Assembly (NCBI RefSeq): GCF_036492835.1
Contig: NZ_AP025316.1
Location: 1 to 64,000, forward strand
Direction: 5' to 3'
DNA length: 64,000 nt
Source: Fulvitalea axinellae
GTDB lineage: Bacteria; Bacteroidota; Bacteroidia; Cytophagales; Cyclobacteriaceae
The translations under genes and the position numbers were made by a program. The notes beneath the pieces are model-generated. The model was not told the DNA's origin. It made no database searches and saw only the letters and a list, made by a program, of their open reading frames with translations. This document shows, in pieces, positions 9,350 to 18,824 of this stretch. Each line of letters begins with the position of its first letter. Within the stretch, counting starts at the first letter, position 1.

Positions 9350-12300
9350 ATGAACATGTCTGAAGAAAAGAAAAAAACGGCATCCTTAGCGGATGGAAAG
9401 GAACCGATCGCAATCGTTGGTATCGGTTGTCGGTTTCCTGGGGGGGTACATGGTCCCAAAGCTTTTTGGGAAGCTCTGAAGAGCGGTTATAACGGCATTA
9501 GTGATGTGCCGGCCGACCGATGGAGCCTTGATGAGTTTTATGACCCGGACGCCAACAAGTTTGGTAAGGTTAAGAGCCGTAAGGGAGGTTTTGTGGATGG
9601 GATCGATCAGTTCGATCCGGAGTTTTTCGGACTGTTTCCAAAAGAGGCTGAAAGGATGGATCCGCAACAGCGTTTGTTGCTCGAATCCACTTTCGAGGCT
9701 ATGGAAGACGCCGGTACGCGTATGGAAGACATTCGTGGCACAAAAACGAGTGTTTTTATCGGGGTGTTTATGAACGATTACTGGGATATCCAGACATCGC
9801 CGATGCACCGCAACCAAATTAGCCCGCACGTACCGATGGGCGTTTCGTTGACTTCTATCGCAAACCGGATTTCTTACGCTTTCGACCTGAAAGGGGCTAG
9901 CGTAAGCCTTGATACTGCTTGTTCTTCGTCTTTGGTGGCTTTGCACTTGGCTTGTCGCAGTATCTGGGATGGCGAGGCCGACCAAGCTTTGACAGGTGGC
10001 GTAAACCTGATTATGCGTCCCGAATCGTGGATCATGCTCTCTAAAGGCGGATTCTTGAGCCCGGACGGACATTGTAAGTCTTTCGATCACCGAGCTAACG
10101 GTTACGTTCGAAGCGAAGGTGTGGGCATGGTTTTGCTGAAACCGCTCTCTAAAGCCATTGCCGACGGTGACGACATTTATAGCGTAATCAACGGTACGGC
10201 CGTAAATTCAGACGGATTTACAAAAGATGGTTATACCGTTCCAAGCCCGGATCAGCAGACAGCTATGCTTCGTGCGGCTTATAAGGACGCTGGCATTGAT
10301 CCTGGGTTGGTTCAGTACGTAGAGGCCCACGGAACAGGTACGCCTACGGGCGACCCGTTGGAGACAAAAGCTTTCTCTAATGTTTTCGCTCCTGGGCGTC
10401 CCGAGGAAGATCCTTTGGTAATCGGTTCCGTTAAAAGTAACGTAGGTCATCTTGAAGCTGCCGCGGGAATTGTTGGCCTGATCAAGCTCGCTTTGAGTGT
10501 GAAGAATCGCGAGATTCCCCAGAACCTTCATTTCCAAAAAGGAAATCCCCGTATTCCGTTTGACGAGTATCGTCTCAAAGTATCGACAGAGCACCAACCT
10601 TGGCCACATTCTGACAGGAAACTGGTAGGTGGTCTGAACTCTTTCGGTGCTGGCGGTACCAATGCTCACGTAGTGATGTCGGAATTTCAGGCTGAGGAAT
10701 CGGCGAAAGAAATTGCCGGTAAGGAAGAAAGGGAGATGAAGCTCTTCGCTATCTCGGCCCGTTCCGAGCAGGCATTGAGAGACTTAGCGGATTCCTACTT
10801 GTCGTTTCTGAGCAAAACAAAAGAATCATTAAGCGTTATATGTAATAATGTAGGAAAGAGACGTTCTGCATTTGAACACCGTTTGGCTGTTGCGGCCCGT
10901 ACAAAAGAGGAACTCGTAGAGTCTTTGGAGGCCTATTTGATCGATGAGACCCGTCCAGGGATGGTTTATCATCATCTGCCGGAGAAACGTAAGCGCAAGA
11001 TCGCGTTCGTTTATTCAGGACAGGGTCCACAGTGGTACGCTATGGCCCGTCAGCTGATCGAGACTGAACCACGTTTCCGCGAAGTGATTCTCGAAATTGA
11101 AAAACTCTTTACGGAATTCGCCCCTTGGTCTTTGCTCGAAGAGCTTCTTAAAGATGAGGAAAGCTCGGCGATTACGGACACTCGCGTAGCCCAGCCGGCC
11201 ATTATGGCTATCCAGATCGCTTTGACGGAGCTTTGGAAAAGCTACGGTATTGAGCCGGACGGAATTGTTGGCCACTCGATTGGCGAGGTTGCGGCAGCAT
11301 ATGCAGCGGGCTCGTTGACTTTGCGTGAAGCTACGGAGGTTGTATATCACAGAAGCCGTGGGCAGAACAAAGCCAGTGGTGCCGGAAAAATGTTGGCCGT
11401 GGCCATTAGCCATAAGGAAGTGCTCAAGCTTCTGAAAGGTAAAGAACACCAGATCGACATTGCGGCGATCAACGGACCGGAAATGCTCACATTGGCCGGA
11501 GACTCCGAGCCTTTGGAGAAACTCGCAGAAGAGTTGGAAGCTAAAGATATTTTCAACCGCTTCCTCCGCGTAAACGTTCCGTTCCACTCGCACCATATGG
11601 ATCAGCTTAAGGACGAGTTGATCGAATCGCTCAACCACCATACCGGCGGTAAGGTGGCGACAACTCCGCTTTACTCAACCGTAACCGGTAAGCAGGAAGA
11701 CGGAACCCATTTGGATAGTGCCTACTGGTATGCTAATGTGCGTATGCCGGTATATTTCACCGACGCCACCGGAGAGATGATCAAGGATGGCTACGATACC
11801 TTTGTGGAAATCGGACCTCACCCGGTACTCTCTCAGTCAGTAAAAGATTTGTTGGCGTTCCACGGCAAAGAAGGTGACTCTACGCCGTCGTTGCGCCGTA
11901 AGGACGATGACTATCGTGTGTTTGCCCGCTCTTTGGGACAGTTGTACGCTTTGGGCGTAGATCTGGATTGGGATGTGATTCACCCTGCCAACGAGCTTAT
12001 CGAGCTTCCGGCTTATCCTTGGCAACATAAATCTTATTGGTTCGAAAGCGACGAGCATCGCCAGATGCGTACGGGCAAGCGTCCGCACCCATATTTGGTT
12101 TCAGGCGAGCGCTCTGGCGCCGACGCCAACCGTTTCGTTTGGAACGTGGAATTGGATAAAGCCGCTGATCCGTTTATCGAGGATCACCAGGTTGACGATG
12201 TGATTATCTTCCCGGGTACCGGTCACTTGGAAATCGCCACCGCAGCGTCTCAATTGTCTTTTGGGGAAGATTTCGGTTTCTTGGAAGATATCAGCTTCCA

Positions 12301-15300
12301 GACAGCGCTCTTCTTGCCGGACGAAGGCGAACCGCCTCATATCCGTTTGGAAATTTCGAACAGCGAAGGCCGTTACTGGATTTCGACCAAGCCTAGAAAC
12401 GATGAAGATGCTGAATGGACGCGCCACTCGTCGGGTAAAGTGAACCACCACGGCGACAATTTCGAATTCGGCAAACTGAATTTGGAAGAAATCCGCCAGC
12501 GTGTTGACTTCCGTCAGCCGATTCAGCCGATGTACAAGGAGCTGAAGCAAGGCGGGTTGCTTTATGGCGACACTTTCCGTGCGATTACCGGTCTTTGGAT
12601 CTCGCCGGGCGAAGTACTGAGCCAAGTGACGCTTCACGACTCGTTGGAGCACGGTATCGACCGCCTGAATATCCACCCGGCTATTCTTGACGCATGTTTG
12701 CACACCATTTTTGCGGGCAAGCAAAGCACCGAGGAAGAGCGTCGCGGTATTTACCTTCCGGTAGGAATCGATCGTTTCAAGGTGTTCAAAAAGCCGGAGA
12801 CGAAGAGCGTTTGGAGTTACGTTAAAGTAACCGAGGCGAGCGAGAAATTCCTGAACGGAGATTTGCAGATCTTCGACGAAAACGGAGAGCTGGTTGCCGT
12901 TGTGGACAACTTGCGTTGTAAATATATCGAAGGTTCTCGTGGTGAGAAGCAAAACGACGTTTACGAAGGTTGCTACGAATACCACTGGGTACTTGCCGAA
13001 GAGGAAATCAAAGGCGACGCAGGAAAAGGCAACGCCGTGATCTTTGCCGACGCGCAGGGCCTTAGCTCTAGAATTTCGGCTCCGCTTGAAGAAAAAGGTC
13101 TGGAAATCCATAAAGTGTTTATGGGCGAAGGCTACGAAAAAGTGGACGGAAATACTTATCGTCTTGATCCGACTGACCAGTCGAACATCGAAAAGATGTT
13201 TAAGGAAATCGGTAAAGTGGATAAGATCGTTTACCTCTGGGGTTCTGATGAGAAATTCTCGGAAGAAATCGAGAATGACGTTTTGGCCAACAGCCAAGGT
13301 CAGCTCGCCTTGCGGACTATCCACACGTTGCGTTCTATCGTAAACTGCGAACTCACTCCGGAAACATGGATGGTGACTTCGGGCTTTGAGCCTGTAAGCG
13401 CCGACGATGACAGCGTTGCCATGGGGCAGGCGATCGTAGCGGCGATGACTCGCGTAATGATCAACGAGTACCCTCAGGTACCGATGCGTTTCGCCGATTT
13501 CAGCGCCGAAATCACCGACGAGGAAGTGGCTCAATTTACCGAGATTGTTACTTGGAAGAGCGAGAAGCCAACAGAAGTCGAGTTTGCGTTGCGTGGGCAA
13601 GACGTATACCTGCGTCGTTTTGAGGCTGTGGATCCGCAAGAAGCCGAAGAAGAATACGGAAAGACGAAAGTAGCCGCTTCCGGAAGCGCTTACCGCGCCG
13701 AGATCCGGGAAACCGGAGACTTGGAGACACTTGCGCTCCGTTCTTACAAGCTTGAGCCATTGGCCGCCGGCGATGTTCGCATCGACGTGAAAGCTGCGGG
13801 CCTTAACGCAAAAGATATCCAAACTGCCAAAGGCGAATTGGACGAGGAAGCCACTCAGGGCGGACTTGGTGCCGATACGCTTGGTTTGGAATGCGCCGGT
13901 GTTGTAACCGCCGTTGGAGAAAACGTGACGGGAATCGCTGTCGGAGACGAAGTGATGGCTTGGACCGCCAATGGTTTTGCTGGCGTCGCCACTAGCCCGG
14001 CGTCATGTGTTGTTAAAAAACCTGAGTCGTTAAGTTGGGAAGAGGCCGCTTCGGTCCCTGTCTCATACCTGACCGCTTATTATTCGCTCAATTATTTGGG
14101 TAGAATTGAGGAAGGCGAAAGAGTGTTGATCCATAACGCCGCCGAAGGTGTAGGACTTGCCGCTGTTCGTTTGGCCGAGCTTTCGGGTGCGGAAGTTATT
14201 GCCACCGCCGCAAGCCAAGAAGAGCGAGATTATCTTTCGGCCGCTGGCGTTAAGCATGTGTTCGACTCGACTGACCTCGCTTTCCACGGCGAAGTGATGA
14301 AAGCCACTGAAGGTCAAGGCGTAGATGTTGTGTTGAATAGCCTTACTGGCAAAGCGCTTACGCAAAGTTTGAAATGCCTCAGGGCTTTCGGTCGTTTTGT
14401 TGAGCTGGGCAAAACAGATATTTATAACGAATCAAGCATCACCCTTAAGCGTTTCGGCGAGAACCTCTCGTTCCATGCCGTTGACCTTGACCGTCTGATG
14501 GCTCAACGCCCGAATTTGGGTAGCCGTTTGTTGGGCGAAGTTGTTGCCTTGTTTGCGGAAGGAAAAATCAAGCCTGAAGCGATTACCGCTTTCGGTATTG
14601 GTGAATTGGCCGAAGCCTTGAAAACGCAGGCCGATACCACAAAAGTGGGTAAAGTGGCCGTAAGCATGGGCGAAGATGCCGACGTGGAAGTCCTTCCAGC
14701 CGAGAAAATCTCTTTCGCTCAGGACGGAACTTATCTCGTAACCGGCGGTGCCAGCGGTACCGGTCTTGAGTTGGCCAAGTGGTTGGCCGACGAAGGGGCG
14801 GGTCACTTGATCTTGCTGAGCCGTAGTGGAGCCAAGTCGGATTACGACCGTGAGGTGATCGCGAATATGGAAAGCAACGGTGTCAAAGTGGATTTGCCGA
14901 AGGCGGATATCATGGACTACGAAGCCGTGAAAGCCGTAATCGACGGGGTAGAGGCGAAAGGATGGCCAGCGTTGCGCGGCGTGATCCACTCTGCCGGTAT
15001 CCTTGCCGACGCCACTTTCCCGAGCATGGACTTGGAGCGTTTCCAGAGAGTATTCAACCCGAAAGTATTGGGTGCCTGGAACATGCACAAAGCTTTGGGT
15101 GACACTAAGCTTGATTTCTTCTTGATGTTGTCGTCGATTTCTTCGGTATTCGGATTGCCTGGGCAGTCGAACTACTCTTCGGCCAACAATTTCTTGGACA
15201 AACTGGCCATGTACCGTCAGCTCAAAGGTTTGGCGGGCAACTCCGTAGACATGGGCGTGATGGGAAGTTTCGCCGGAATGTCACGCGAAGTTGGTAACGT

Positions 15301-16666
15301 CATCAACGTTTTGGGTAACCAAGGTTGGGTGCCGATGACCTTCAAGCAGGTGAAGACCAAGATTGAGAAGCTTTTGCTTCAGCGTCGCGCGGCACGTATG
15401 ACCGCCGATATCGACTGGAAGAGCTTCTGCGAGTTCTTTATCCACCTTACTTCCGACGCCAGGTTTGCGCATCTGCTTACCGACGAGGCGCTGAACGTAG
15501 GCGGTGCGTCCGGTGGCGCCGGCACGCTTAAAGATCAAATCCTTAGCGCTCCTGAAGATACTCGTAAGGATGTGTTGACCGAAAAACTGATCGAGGCTTT
15601 GGCCAAGATTCTCGGTACTTCCCCTGACAAGGTTGATCCTGAGAAGCCGATTTCAAAGATTGGTCTTGACTCGTTGATGCAGACGCAACTCCGTAACTGG
15701 ATCCACCAGAAAGTGGAAGTGAATTATCCTTTGATGAAAATCGCGAAAGGACCGAGCTTGAGCGAACTTTCGGACAGTGTGCTCGCTGAGTTGGAATCAG
15801 CTGAGGTTGAGGCTACTGGCGAAAGCGAAGATAACCGTCCGTTGGTTGTTGGTTCGTCTCAGGATATCATGGGATTGACTGATGCCGAAGACGCAGAGGT
15901 ATTGAACGATTACCTCGTTCATATCAAATCTGAAAAAGCCGAAAACGCTAAGCTTCGCGTATTCTGCTGCCACCCTGTGGGCGCTGGCGCATCGATGTTC
16001 GGTCAGTTTATGTACAACGCTCCGGAAGGGGTCGATTTGTACGCCTTCCAGCTTCCTGGTAGGGAAAACAGGCTGGACGAGCCGTCTCACACCGACATTT
16101 TTGTCGCAATTGACGAGATGATTGACGCGGCCTTGCCGTATATGGACGAGCCGTTTGCGTTATGGGGACACAGCTTCGGAGGTATCGTGATGTTTGAGTT
16201 TGCCCGCAGATTGCGTGAGCGTTTTGACAAACATCCAGTACACTTCTTCGCTTCCGCGACTATCGCTCCGCAACTTACGCATACTTGGAAGAGCAGTACG
16301 ATTATCAGTGAGACCGCCGTTCGTGAAAACACTGAGGCCCGTTTGCTCAGCTTGATGTCCTATATCGACGATGTGGAGTTTGTGAAGCAGATACTTCCTG
16401 TGATGCGTAACGACATGCCGATGATCATGGATTACCCATATGCCGACAAGGAGCCTTTGGCTTGCCCGGTAACGGTATTCTCGGCCGAGGAAGACGAAGT
16501 GGTTACGCCTGCGGAAATGAAGCCGTGGGAAGAGCAAACCGCATCGGAATTCCGTCAGGAAATCGTACACGGTGACCACTGGTTCTTGAGCAGAAACAAA
16601 GACTTTGTTCTTGAAGTGCTTGCCCGAGACTTGGCTGGTCACTTGGAAGCGGTGGAGCAGGATTGA
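9350..16666 (+). CDS. Single-module, fully reducing type I polyketide/fatty acid synthase (copy 2)
   Basis: A 2438-residue paralogue of the preceding gene, with the same domain order and near-equal spacing throughout. Catalytic residues visible: KS Cys191, His327, His367; AT Ser643 and His746; DH His946 and Asp1114; KR SSxSSVFGLPGQSNYSSAN with the catalytic Tyr; ACP Ser2108; TE Ser2275 and a GDHWFL His near the end. All domains therefore look active. Differences from copy 1 are spread along the protein: the ER nucleotide loop reads AAEGVGLAA rather than ATGGTGLAS, and the AT and TE surfaces differ, so substrate or chain length may have diverged. It has its own promoter, leader and terminator and is probably transcribed alone. 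The PPTase at 17542 is the likely activator. Assignment as a polyketide synthase versus a fatty acid synthase cannot be settled from sequence. Confidence 0.95.
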   Translation: MNMSEEKKKTASLADGKEPIAIVGIGCRFPGGVHGPKAFWEALKSGYNGISDVPADRWSLDEFYDPDANKFGKVKSRKGGFVDGIDQFDPEFFGLFPKEAERMDPQQRLLLESTFEAMEDAGTRMEDIRGTKTSVFIGVFMNDYWDIQTSPMHRNQISPHVPMGVSLTSIANRISYAFDLKGASVSLDTACSSSLVALHLACRSIWDGEADQALTGGVNLIMRPESWIMLSKGGFLSPDGHCKSFDHRANGYVRSEGVGMVLLKPLSKAIADGDDIYSVINGTAVNSDGFTKDGYTVPSPDQQTAMLRAAYKDAGIDPGLVQYVEAHGTGTPTGDPLETKAFSNVFAPGRPEEDPLVIGSVKSNVGHLEAAAGIVGLIKLALSVKNREIPQNLHFQKGNPRIPFDEYRLKVSTEHQPWPHSDRKLVGGLNSFGAGGTNAHVVMSEFQAEESAKEIAGKEEREMKLFAISARSEQALRDLADSYLSFLSKTKESLSVICNNVGKRRSAFEHRLAVAARTKEELVESLEAYLIDETRPGMVYHHLPEKRKRKIAFVYSGQGPQWYAMARQLIETEPRFREVILEIEKLFTEFAPWSLLEELLKDEESSAITDTRVAQPAIMAIQIALTELWKSYGIEPDGIVGHSIGEVAAAYAAGSLTLREATEVVYHRSRGQNKASGAGKMLAVAISHKEVLKLLKGKEHQIDIAAINGPEMLTLAGDSEPLEKLAEELEAKDIFNRFLRVNVPFHSHHMDQLKDELIESLNHHTGGKVATTPLYSTVTGKQEDGTHLDSAYWYANVRMPVYFTDATGEMIKDGYDTFVEIGPHPVLSQSVKDLLAFHGKEGDSTPSLRRKDDDYRVFARSLGQLYALGVDLDWDVIHPANELIELPAYPWQHKSYWFESDEHRQMRTGKRPHPYLVSGERSGADANRFVWNVELDKAADPFIEDHQVDDVIIFPGTGHLEIATAASQLSFGEDFGFLEDISFQTALFLPDEGEPPHIRLEISNSEGRYWISTKPRNDEDAEWTRHSSGKVNHHGDNFEFGKLNLEEIRQRVDFRQPIQPMYKELKQGGLLYGDTFRAITGLWISPGEVLSQVTLHDSLEHGIDRLNIHPAILDACLHTIFAGKQSTEEERRGIYLPVGIDRFKVFKKPETKSVWSYVKVTEASEKFLNGDLQIFDENGELVAVVDNLRCKYIEGSRGEKQNDVYEGCYEYHWVLAEEEIKGDAGKGNAVIFADAQGLSSRISAPLEEKGLEIHKVFMGEGYEKVDGNTYRLDPTDQSNIEKMFKEIGKVDKIVYLWGSDEKFSEEIENDVLANSQGQLALRTIHTLRSIVNCELTPETWMVTSGFEPVSADDDSVAMGQAIVAAMTRVMINEYPQVPMRFADFSAEITDEEVAQFTEIVTWKSEKPTEVEFALRGQDVYLRRFEAVDPQEAEEEYGKTKVAASGSAYRAEIRETGDLETLALRSYKLEPLAAGDVRIDVKAAGLNAKDIQTAKGELDEEATQGGLGADTLGLECAGVVTAVGENVTGIAVGDEVMAWTANGFAGVATSPASCVVKKPESLSWEEAASVPVSYLTAYYSLNYLGRIEEGERVLIHNAAEGVGLAAVRLAELSGAEVIATAASQEERDYLSAAGVKHVFDSTDLAFHGEVMKATEGQGVDVVLNSLTGKALTQSLKCLRAFGRFVELGKTDIYNESSITLKRFGENLSFHAVDLDRLMAQRPNLGSRLLGEVVALFAEGKIKPEAITAFGIGELAEALKTQADTTKVGKVAVSMGEDADVEVLPAEKISFAQDGTYLVTGGASGTGLELAKWLADEGAGHLILLSRSGAKSDYDREVIANMESNGVKVDLPKADIMDYEAVKAVIDGVEAKGWPALRGVIHSAGILADATFPSMDLERFQRVFNPKVLGAWNMHKALGDTKLDFFLMLSSISSVFGLPGQSNYSSANNFLDKLAMYRQLKGLAGNSVDMGVMGSFAGMSREVGNVINVLGNQGWVPMTFKQVKTKIEKLLLQRRAARMTADIDWKSFCEFFIHLTSDARFAHLLTDEALNVGGASGGAGTLKDQILSAPEDTRKDVLTEKLIEALAKILGTSPDKVDPEKPISKIGLDSLMQTQLRNWIHQKVEVNYPLMKIAKGPSLSELSDSVLAELESAEVEATGESEDNRPLVVGSSQDIMGLTDAEDAEVLNDYLVHIKSEKAENAKLRVFCCHPVGAGASMFGQFMYNAPEGVDLYAFQLPGRENRLDEPSHTDIFVAIDEMIDAALPYMDEPFALWGHSFGGIVMFEFARRLRERFDKHPVHFFASATIAPQLTHTWKSSTIISETAVRENTEARLLSLMSYIDDVEFVKQILPVMRNDMPMIMDYPYADKEPLACPVTVFSAEEDEVVTPAEMKPWEEQTASEFRQEIVHGDHWFLSRNKDFVLEVLARDLAGHLEAVEQD

Positions 16667-16707
16667 TTTAAAGTAAAACCTTACTGTCATTGACAGTTAT
16701 AAATAGT

Positions 16708-16737
16708 AAAAGCCACTCTGAATTCAGGGTGGCTTTT
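16708..16737 (+). terminator. Terminator of synthase 2, also facing the lipoprotein gene
   Basis: AAAAGCCACTCTGAA pairs with TTCAGGGTGGCTTTT with a single T-G wobble and is flanked by A- and T-runs, so it can act in both directions. It sits between the convergent synthase 2 and the minus-strand gene at 16808. Confidence 0.85.
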
Positions 16738-16807
16738 GTTTAGTCTTATATCGGCTATTCCAAGTAGGCTTTAGTGTGTAGCTAAAGGAACAAGCGCTTT
16801 GGTAGTG

Positions 16808-17449
16808 TTATCTGAATACGGAAAATACGTTTTTGTCGCTATGGCTTCTTGCCGCCGTTCCGGTTCCTGTGGCGTCGATTGACTTAAATGCGCCGGAAAA
16901 GCTTCCTTTCATAGTTTTTCCGTTGTCTAGCGTAACTTCGTAGCTTACTTCATAGTTTGGGCTGGTTCCCGAGACGGTCACCTTTCCGCCTTTTATAGGA
17001 AACGAGGTGTCGGTTTGGGTGAATTTCCCGTCATCATTCGAATCGATAACCGCTAGAGCTGGGTAAAAGAAACTGATGTCTTTAACATCATCGGGAGTTG
17101 CGGTTTGCCCGTCGATATACTCGAAGGTTCCCGGCACAAATTTTTCGGTGCCAAGAGAATACATCTCGGCGACGATCATAAGCTTTGCGTTTTCGACATC
17201 ATAGCCGTTGCTTCCGTTTGTGGTTTGTTGCACAAACTGCCCGTCGATCACATAAAAGTCTTTGTTGTAATGGGTTTGCCCGGCTCCGTAGTCGATGAAA
17301 AGGCCGTCGGAAAGGGTATAAGAGGCGTCGTTAAGCGTGACGGAGTTTTTTGTTGTGCCTTCGTCATCGTTATCGCTACTGCACGAGGCCAGATAAAGCG
17401 AGAGTATGAGAGCTATTAAAAGAAGGCCTGATATTTTAAGTCTTATCAT
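16808..17449 (-). CDS. Lipoprotein of unknown function
   Basis: A 213-residue protein with a lipoprotein signal: basic start, a hydrophobic run, then the lipobox LASC followed by SSDNDDEG, the acidic and serine tract typical of surface-exposed Bacteroidota lipoproteins. The mature part is beta-rich, with short glycine and asparagine turns and a TLDNGKTMKGSFSGAF segment near the end. I do not recognise a named family. It is convergent with synthase 2 and divergent from the PPTase gene; only 92 bp separate its start from that of the PPTase, so the two promoters must lie back to back. A link to synthase function is possible from position only. Confidence 0.8.
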   Translation of the reverse strand: MIRLKISGLLLIALILSLYLASCSSDNDDEGTTKNSVTLNDASYTLSDGLFIDYGAGQTHYNKDFYVIDGQFVQQTTNGSNGYDVENAKLMIVAEMYSLGTEKFVPGTFEYIDGQTATPDDVKDISFFYPALAVIDSNDDGKFTQTDTSFPIKGGKVTVSGTSPNYEVSYEVTLDNGKTMKGSFSGAFKSIDATGTGTAARSHSDKNVFSVFR

Positions 17450-17541
17450 GTGAGTAGGATTTATTTGTTTCAGAGAATAAAAGGTGTCGCTTTTGAAAGC
17501 ATAATAAGCGTACCGGAATAGGTGTTTTAGGAAATAAAATC

Positions 17542-18258
17542 ATGGAAATAGATAAAAAAGCGATTAGCCATTCGATAAAATCTTGGGTAAGGTCATTAGA
17601 AATAGATGGGAGAGTTTACGCTTTTTCTATTGCGGTAGTGGAAGGTGTGGCTGATTCGAGTGTTTTGTCAAAAGAAGAGTTGCAGACATTTGAGGAGTTA
17701 GGGGAGCTGAGAAAAGCTTCATATTGTTTGGGAAGAGTTGCAGCAAAGTCCGCAGTTTCGGCTCTGGTGCCATCATTAGGGTTTGACCGAATAGAAATTC
17801 TGTCTGGGATTTTTGGCCAGCCGGTATTGCGATGCGACAGCCTGCGAGGTTTCAATGTGAGCATCGCCCATACGGGAGAGGTCGCATTGGCTATAGTGTT
17901 TCCAGAGGAGGTTCCATGCGGAGTGGATGTCGAGAAGCTTAGGGAGGGAGTCTCCGAGATGATTGCTCCTGAATTAAGTTATGGCGAAAGAAAACTATTG
18001 GCCGGTAGTGGGAAAGATGCGGAAGCCGTTCGGATTTGGGGAGCGAAAGAGGCTATGTCGAAAGTTTTGAGAACTGGAATGGCTGTTCCCGCCCGTTTTT
18101 TCGAAATAAATGAGAGCGAGAAGCGGGGAGGCGGTAAAGTTTACCGTTACCAGCATTTTGATGAGTACCTGGCGGTGACTTATACCACTTCCGAAGTCGT
18201 CTTTGTATTTGCCGTGCCAATTGTTATTGTGAAAGTGATTGAAGGATTCTATTACTGA
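17542..18258 (+). CDS. Sfp-type 4'-phosphopantetheinyl transferase
   Basis: A 238-residue enzyme expected to move the phosphopantetheine arm of CoA onto the ACP serines (Ser2106 and Ser2108) of the two synthases. The family motifs are in order: FNVSIAHTGE (the substrate and CoA-binding histidine region, ~110-119), GVDVEKL with the Mg-binding Asp129 and Glu131, and WGAKEAMSK with Glu170 and the following lysine. The length fits the two-lobed Sfp class rather than the short AcpS class. The ATG at 17542 follows an A-rich tract without a Shine-Dalgarno, as is usual in this phylum. Placement beside two type I synthases supports the role, though it may also serve other carrier proteins. Confidence 0.92.
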   Translation: MEIDKKAISHSIKSWVRSLEIDGRVYAFSIAVVEGVADSSVLSKEELQTFEELGELRKASYCLGRVAAKSAVSALVPSLGFDRIEILSGIFGQPVLRCDSLRGFNVSIAHTGEVALAIVFPEEVPCGVDVEKLREGVSEMIAPELSYGERKLLAGSGKDAEAVRIWGAKEAMSKVLRTGMAVPARFFEINESEKRGGGKVYRYQHFDEYLAVTYTTSEVVFVFAVPIVIVKVIEGFYY

Positions 18259-18824
18259 GTCAAGAGAGGCCATTTAAAAAGAGGGGCTTTGTTGATATTG
18301 TGAAGAAGGCTTATCTTAATGTTATTATTAATATAATTGTATTATAAAAACGTGCGGAATATTTCATGTGTTAAATGGAAATAAAATTTTCAGTGATGTA
18401 AATATGGTATTTTTTTGTGTTATACTAATTGCTGGCTATTAGTGCTGGGAGAAACAATACCTGAAAGGGGTGAAAATTATTGAGGTGTCTTATGTGTTGA
18501 TTTTTATCTTTATTTTCTTTGTTTACACAGTTCTCAGTATTGTTTCTTCATAATTTTAATCCAATTATTTTGAATGAAATCTTAGCTTTATGTCAATAAT
18601 GTTTGTTTTTATTTAATTTGCTTTGACAGGGTTGGCTTAAAGTGATTGTGATGATACATTAAGTTTGTGTGTACGTTTTGTTGTGAAAACGAAGAGAAAT
18701 AAGGACTTTTAGATTAAAAAAAACACACAAAAGGATATTACTTTTTGTGTTATATATGAAATTATGTATCCAATTCTGTATATTTGATCACGTTATGATT
18801 TAGCCAGTAAAAGCAGTTTTAAAT
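18259..18824. other. AT-rich intergenic region before the GAF protein gene
   Basis: About 565 bp with no credible gene. Two exact TAnnTTTG boxes occur on the plus strand, TAAGTTTG at 18660-18667 and TATATTTG at 18779-18786, but neither has a TTG at the usual 19-bp spacing. The second, ~38 bp before the ATG, is the better guess for a -7 box. Confidence 0.4.

Noticed and set aside
12101-13822. 573-codon open frame on the minus strand inside synthase 2
   Set aside because: Antisense to the DH to ER region, low-complexity in parts, no family features.
18660-18667. TAAGTTTG as promoter of the GAF gene
   Set aside because: No TTG within the usual spacing (nearest gap 25 bp) and it lies 158 bp from the start; kept only as a remark.
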